NCBI GenBank assembly: GCA_017442735.1
Contig: JAFRZE010000054.1
Span: 20,916 to 84,915, forward strand
Reading direction: 5' to 3'
DNA from: Bacillota bacterium
GTDB lineage: Bacteria > Bacillota > Clostridia > Lachnospirales > Bianqueaceae
DNA: 64,000 nt
The number at the start of each line of letters is the position of its first letter. Positions within the stretch are counted from its first letter, which is position 1. This document shows, in pieces, positions 60,283 to 64,000 of the stretch. The position numbers were made by a program, and so were the translations under genes. The notes under the pieces were generated by a model, which was given only the letters and a program-made list of their open reading frames with translations, was not told where the DNA came from and did not search any database.

Positions 60283-61701
60283 TCAGGTTGATGGCTCCGA
60301 GGCGTCTCGGGTCAAGTCTTTGACCCAGTTATATTTGTGATAGTTGACCCACACAGCCGGAAGCTTGACGATCTCATCCAGGTTTACGATCAGATAGACG
60401 ACCAGCACCGGCCATTTCAGTACGAACGCGGACAAAAGACCGGCCGGTACGATGATGAACCAAAGCGTGATGATGTCACATTTCAGGCCGAACTTCGAGT
60501 CGCCGCCGGCGGTGAAGATACCGGAGATCGTCGTGGAGTTGAGGGAACCGCCGAGAATATTGAGGGCATTTACGACCAGCATCCAGGGCAGGTATGCCTG
60601 CGCGGCGGGCGTCAGGTCCGCGACTTTTAAGAGAACGGGCGTCAGGCTGATGAGCACGATGTCTGTGATAACAGCGCCGACGATCGAACTGATGCAGAGC
60701 ATATGTCCGTAGAGCTTCGCGGTATCCAGTTGTCCGGCTCCGAGCTCATGGCCGACCATAATACCGGCGCCGGCCCCGATGCCCTGGCAGAAGCAGAAGG
60801 TCAGGGACTTCGCTACGGATGCGATCGAGTTCGCGGCAATGGCGTCCTGACCGAGACGTCCCATGATCACCGTTCCCATGGAGAAGCCAAGGCCCCAGAC
60901 GAACATGTTCGCTACAATGGGGGTGACCGGTTTCCAGAAATCTTTCCGGTCGAGCGGATCTACATGAAGGACATCGGACAGGTGGAAGGAGATGGTCTTT
61001 GCCAGCGGGATCTCAGATACAGCTGCGGCATCGCCTTCTGTGGGAACTCGCTTCGCGTGGAAGAAATCCGGAAGGACAAGAAGAAATGAAATCGCACGGG
61101 AAATGACGGTCGCAAGCGCCGCGCCGGCGATCCCCATGGCCGGGAATCCCAGCAGGCCAAAGATCAGGATCGCGTTCAGGACGATGTTGATCACGACTGC
61201 GCCGGAACTGATGAGAGAGCTCTTTTTAGCGCGGTCGGTGTTTTTCAGAACACACAGGAAGATCTCGGTGACACCGGTCAGCAGGTAGTTCAGGCTGACG
61301 ACACGCAGGTAACCGGCGCCAAGTTCGATCAGTTCCGGATCGGAAGTCCAGATCTTCATGAGAAGGCGCGGACAGAAGGCAGACAAGGCAGTCATGAGCA
61401 GGCTTACGATGAAGGTCGGTCCCATGACCAACCCGGTAAAGCGTTCGACAGCCCGCATATCTTTCTTTCCATAGTACTGCGCGACAAAGATACTGGCGCC
61501 GATCGTCATCGATCCAAGGAAAAGATGAAAAACAAACATGACCTGTCCGGCCAGAGAGACGGCCGACATGGCGTTCTGATTCAGCCGTCCCAGCATGAAC
61601 GCGTCGGAGGCGGAGACCAGCGACAGCATGAAGTTCTGGAAGGCGATGGGAAGGACCAGGGCGAATAGTTTTTTATAGAAGACTTTCTTTTCAGGAGCCA
61701 T
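60283..61701 (-). CDS. MATE family multidrug/sodium or proton antiporter
   Basis: A 472-residue transporter with twelve membrane helices. The MATE pattern is visible in both halves: PIAFQNFMLSLVSASDAFMLGRL at the N-terminus, SLAGQVMFVFHLFLGSMTIGASIFVAQYYGKKD, and in the second half IANSIASVAKSLTFCFCQGIGAGAGIMVGHELGAG. It exports cationic drugs or metabolites. Sequence style fits the NorM/DinF-like clostridial group. It is convergent with the lipoprotein gene. The N-terminal ATG at 61701 gives the usual length. Confidence 0.92.
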   Translation of the reverse strand: MAPEKKVFYKKLFALVLPIAFQNFMLSLVSASDAFMLGRLNQNAMSAVSLAGQVMFVFHLFLGSMTIGASIFVAQYYGKKDMRAVERFTGLVMGPTFIVSLLMTALSAFCPRLLMKIWTSDPELIELGAGYLRVVSLNYLLTGVTEIFLCVLKNTDRAKKSSLISSGAVVINIVLNAILIFGLLGFPAMGIAGAALATVISRAISFLLVLPDFFHAKRVPTEGDAAAVSEIPLAKTISFHLSDVLHVDPLDRKDFWKPVTPIVANMFVWGLGFSMGTVIMGRLGQDAIAANSIASVAKSLTFCFCQGIGAGAGIMVGHELGAGQLDTAKLYGHMLCISSIVGAVITDIVLISLTPVLLKVADLTPAAQAYLPWMLVVNALNILGGSLNSTTISGIFTAGGDSKFGLKCDIITLWFIIVPAGLLSAFVLKWPVLVVYLIVNLDEIVKLPAVWVNYHKYNWVKDLTRDASEPST

Positions 61702-61773
61702 GACGATACCTCAACATATAGAATCCTGCCCAGTATAGCATGAAAGGAAGGCAAAGGATATAACAATCATATT

Positions 61774-63828
61774 TTAGTTTTTCAGATATTTATCCATCCA
61801 TTCAGTGATCTCTTTGATGCGGCGGATCCTGTGTTTGGGTTTGCCGCCACGGGAAAGACCATGGCCTTCACCTTCGAAGAGGACAGCCCGGGCAGGGATG
61901 TGGCGGTAGCGCATGGCCGTGAAGATCTGCATACTTTCGGAAAGCGGGCAGTTGTGGTCCAGAAGAGAATGAATGAAAAGTGTGGGGGTCTCGATCTTGT
62001 CGACATAGGCGGCAGGGGAGTTCCACCACAGACGGACCGGATCGTCCCAAGGCTTGCCGCCCACTTCGATGGGATCGAAGGTGAAGCCGATCTCGCTGGC
62101 GGAAAAGTCAGAAAGCCAGTTGGAAAAGCTGCGCTGGCTGCAGGCGGCCTTGAACCGGTTCGTATGCCCCAGGATCCAGTTGGTCATCCAGCCGCCATAG
62201 CTGCCGCCGGTGACGCCCAGCCGCTCCGGATCGAGATTCGATGTGGTTTTCAGCGCGTGATCGACGAACTCCATGAGATCGTTGTAGTCGATAGTGCCGT
62301 ACTTCCTGCGGATGTCGGCAAAGTCATCACCACGTCCGGCTGATCCGCGGGGATTGCAGAACAGCACATAGTAGCCCTGACCGGCCCAGTACTGCATTTC
62401 GTTGAAGAAACTGGTGCCGTAAGCGCCGCGGGGGCCGCCGTGAATATTCAGGATACCGGGATATTTCTTTTCCGGATCCATGCTGATCGGAGCCATGATC
62501 CATCCGTCGATCCGGACTCCATCGGAGTTCGTATAGGGGATGTATTTCGGTTTGGCAATATAGGTGTCCTTGAAGACTTCTTCGTTGAAATGGGTCAGCT
62601 GGCGGATTCGGCTGCCGGGAGTTTTGAAGTACAGCTCCTGCAGCTCACCTTCGCGCATACCCACAAAGAGCAGATTGTCGCCGTGAAGATCAAAGCTTTG
62701 CAGCGCGACCTTCCCGTCGCAGATGATCTCGGGAGCGCTGATACCTGTTTCTTCAACGCCACGGCGGAAGAGGACGGCCTTTGTCCGCATCAGTGCGTAA
62801 TAGACCAGCTTTTCGTCACGGATGATGAAATTCGCTCCATAACCCAGGGCGGAATCGGTCATCGGGATATCGCCCACTTCCGGCAGATGAGCATCCACCA
62901 GACGGAGTTCACCGTTCTCATAAAGATAAAGGCAGGGCGTGCCCCAATAGTCTTTGGTACCTTCCGGCATGGCCATGACCCAGAGATGATCTTTCCCGAG
63001 GGCAAAGTCGGAGAGAATGCGGGCGTTCTCGGGAATCAGTGTGTTGATGTGAAAAGCCGGATCTTTTGGCTCAGCAGGTTCTTCTTGCTTGGCGGAATCA
63101 TCGTCGAAGCAGACTTCAAACAAGCCATTCTCGAAAGCAGGCGTATCGCTGAAGGTAGCACCGGAGTAAATCAGGCGGCCGTCGTTACATTCATAGGTAT
63201 ACAGCCGGAAGAGACCATCTGTCAGACATTTGGTCTCTTTTTTCTTTTCATCATAGAGGAAGAGGTGGTTACGGAATCGAGAAATGAATTCGCCGTTATC
63301 GGTCCAGTAGGGGATCTCTTCCAACACATGATAATCATCATAGTCGTCCAGCTGATCCTTGTCTTCGCCATCCGGATCGGGACGGTTCAGGTCGATCTCG
63401 CTGCTAAAGGCATACAGACCTTCGCGGACTTTTTTGATAGAACCGACATCGTAAGGAACTTCAAAAGCCGGTACCGCTTCACCGCCGTCCAGCGGCAAGC
63501 GGTAGAAGACGGTCTTGAAATGATGCTTTTCCGGCTCATCCTCTTTGCGGCGGTTCAGCGGGAGAAGCAAGGTGTTTTCATCATCGTAGATGAAGCTGCT
63601 TTCCTTACCGAGACTGGTCAGCTGGCGGACAACGGGCGCTACCGAGGTAGCTTTGCTGCCTTGAGCGTTTGTTTCCGGAAAGCAGACCATATAGAGAACG
63701 GAAGTGTAGCTGTTTTCCTTCATGTCCGCTTTCTTTGCAACGAAGACCGCGGTTTTGCCGCTGGGCGAGAAGGTCGGACGGGAAAGGAATGTGTAATGTT
63801 TCAGGGCATCAAGAGCAAGTGGTTTCAT
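61774..63828 (-). CDS. S9 family serine peptidase (acylaminoacyl-peptidase type)
   Basis: A 684-residue cytoplasmic peptidase with a beta-propeller (about residues 1-420) and an alpha/beta-hydrolase catalytic domain. The catalytic Ser is in VTGGSYGGWMTNW near residue 531, Asp in HSLLDHNCPL near 627 and His in GEGHGLSRGGKP near 661; all three are present. LNIHGGPRGAYG supplies the oxyanion hole region. It would trim short peptides or remove N-acylated residues, a catabolic or housekeeping role. The start is ATG 63828: GGAGG is 6 bases upstream, and the longer frame to 63921 adds a sequence unlike the family. Confidence 0.92.
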   Translation of the reverse strand: MKPLALDALKHYTFLSRPTFSPSGKTAVFVAKKADMKENSYTSVLYMVCFPETNAQGSKATSVAPVVRQLTSLGKESSFIYDDENTLLLPLNRRKEDEPEKHHFKTVFYRLPLDGGEAVPAFEVPYDVGSIKKVREGLYAFSSEIDLNRPDPDGEDKDQLDDYDDYHVLEEIPYWTDNGEFISRFRNHLFLYDEKKKETKCLTDGLFRLYTYECNDGRLIYSGATFSDTPAFENGLFEVCFDDDSAKQEEPAEPKDPAFHINTLIPENARILSDFALGKDHLWVMAMPEGTKDYWGTPCLYLYENGELRLVDAHLPEVGDIPMTDSALGYGANFIIRDEKLVYYALMRTKAVLFRRGVEETGISAPEIICDGKVALQSFDLHGDNLLFVGMREGELQELYFKTPGSRIRQLTHFNEEVFKDTYIAKPKYIPYTNSDGVRIDGWIMAPISMDPEKKYPGILNIHGGPRGAYGTSFFNEMQYWAGQGYYVLFCNPRGSAGRGDDFADIRRKYGTIDYNDLMEFVDHALKTTSNLDPERLGVTGGSYGGWMTNWILGHTNRFKAACSQRSFSNWLSDFSASEIGFTFDPIEVGGKPWDDPVRLWWNSPAAYVDKIETPTLFIHSLLDHNCPLSESMQIFTAMRYRHIPARAVLFEGEGHGLSRGGKPKHRIRRIKEITEWMDKYLKN

Positions 63829-63933
63829 TTGGACCTCCCATGGGAGTAAAACAGTTATTTTACTAAAACTTCCCATACCCCAAATAGGGTTTGTTCCTTG
63901 AAAATTCAATAATACAGGCAATCAGATAGCCGT

Positions 63934-64000
63934 TTAAGCTGCTGTAGCAGCCTTAGCCAAAGAAACTTTGATATACTCCGGGAGTCTTCCTATGAACATC
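63934..64000 (-). CDS. C-terminal end of a gene running off the right edge
   Basis: On the minus strand a frame open to the edge ends with MFIGRLPEYIKVSLAKAATA and a TAA at 63936-63934. Twenty-two codons are visible. The Lys/Ala-rich end could be a true C-terminus, but nothing identifies the protein. About 105 bases separate it from the S9 peptidase start; they hold only a weak AGTAAAA/TTTTACT hairpin. Confidence 0.4.
   Translation of the reverse strand, partial: MFIGRLPEYIKVSLAKAATAA

Overview
The window reads as chromosomal DNA of an anaerobic-type Bacillota (class Clostridia most likely). The support is gene order and style rather than any marker: an infC-rpmI-rplT operon behind a long attenuated leader, a tmk-darA-holB-ricT-trmN6 block in the usual Bacillota order, metG-tatD...rsmA, strong AGGAGG ribosome sites with occasional GTG/TTG starts, SigA-type promoters with 17-base spacers, a CBS-domain family II pyrophosphatase and an NADP-type glutamate dehydrogenase. 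There is no phage, transposase, rRNA, tRNA or cas gene in the window. The sequence is moderately GC-rich in genes and AT-rich between them. Genus cannot be told from the sequence alone.

Layout. 1-7.5 kb: end of a DUF2325-type protein, a cation-efflux gene under a NiCo riboswitch, a TauE-type exporter, a sugar-alcohol-type dehydrogenase with a 5'-nucleotidase, and a large lipoprotein. 7.5-12.7 kb: a DUF6465 protein, infC-rpmI-rplT, CBS-pyrophosphatase, a small membrane protein, hairpin array A and an orotate-PRTase-like gene. 12.9-18.3 kb: metG-tatD, a Phd/ParE-type toxin-antitoxin pair, rsmA, an unknown gene and hairpin array C. 18.3-25.5 kb: nitroreductase, a GH106-like glycosidase, an esterase, a HAD phosphatase, a tyrosine phosphatase and an MscS channel. 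25.5-32.3 kb: LCP protein, then tmk-darA-holB-ricT-trmN6-thrE. 32.4-37.5 kb: a zinc-ribbon surface protein with FQPQQ repeats, hairpin array B, gdhA and ilvE. 37.6-38.9 kb: a TIM-barrel isomerase and a MazG-like protein. 38.9-48.6 kb (minus strand): one operon encoding two zinc-ribbon/DUF3160 proteins, a CapA-like protein, a TIR-transmembrane-LRR protein and a YczE/YitT-type protein. 48.7-54.8 kb: a MacAB-like ABC exporter with two different adaptors. 54.9-60.1 kb: membrane protein, MurT, a GatD-like protein that has lost its catalytic residues, and a lipoprotein with a Glu-Pro tract. 60.1-64 kb: a terminal-inverted-repeat element, a MATE transporter, an S9 peptidase and the tail of one more gene.

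Most notable. (1) Two distant intergenic loci (11754-12026 and 34434-34715) carry six units each of a 37-base hairpin with arms TAGCAAGGT/ACCTTGCTA, a loop of exactly 19 bases, and spacers that alternate between 6 and 16 bases. A third locus (17964-18257) uses unrelated arms, GCGTCTGA/TCAGACGC, with the same 19-base loop and 16-base spacer in its best units. I know no described element with this geometry. (2) The minus-strand operon encodes what looks like an inverted Toll-like receptor: cytoplasmic TIR domain, one membrane helix, then outside leucine-rich repeats, made together with paired DUF3160 surface proteins and a CapA-type protein. (3) Possible new regulation or altered enzymes: a seven-codon mini-ORF ending in Leu that overlaps the ilvE start, a MurT partner with a dead amidotransferase site, and a PRTase without the acidic pair of its PRPP loop.

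Several exported proteins here share a style: an N-terminal zinc ribbon or lipobox, a Pro/Gln/Ser/Glu-rich linker, then a folded outer domain. This suggests a lineage-specific surface apparatus. All functions below are read from motifs and context; no database search was possible.
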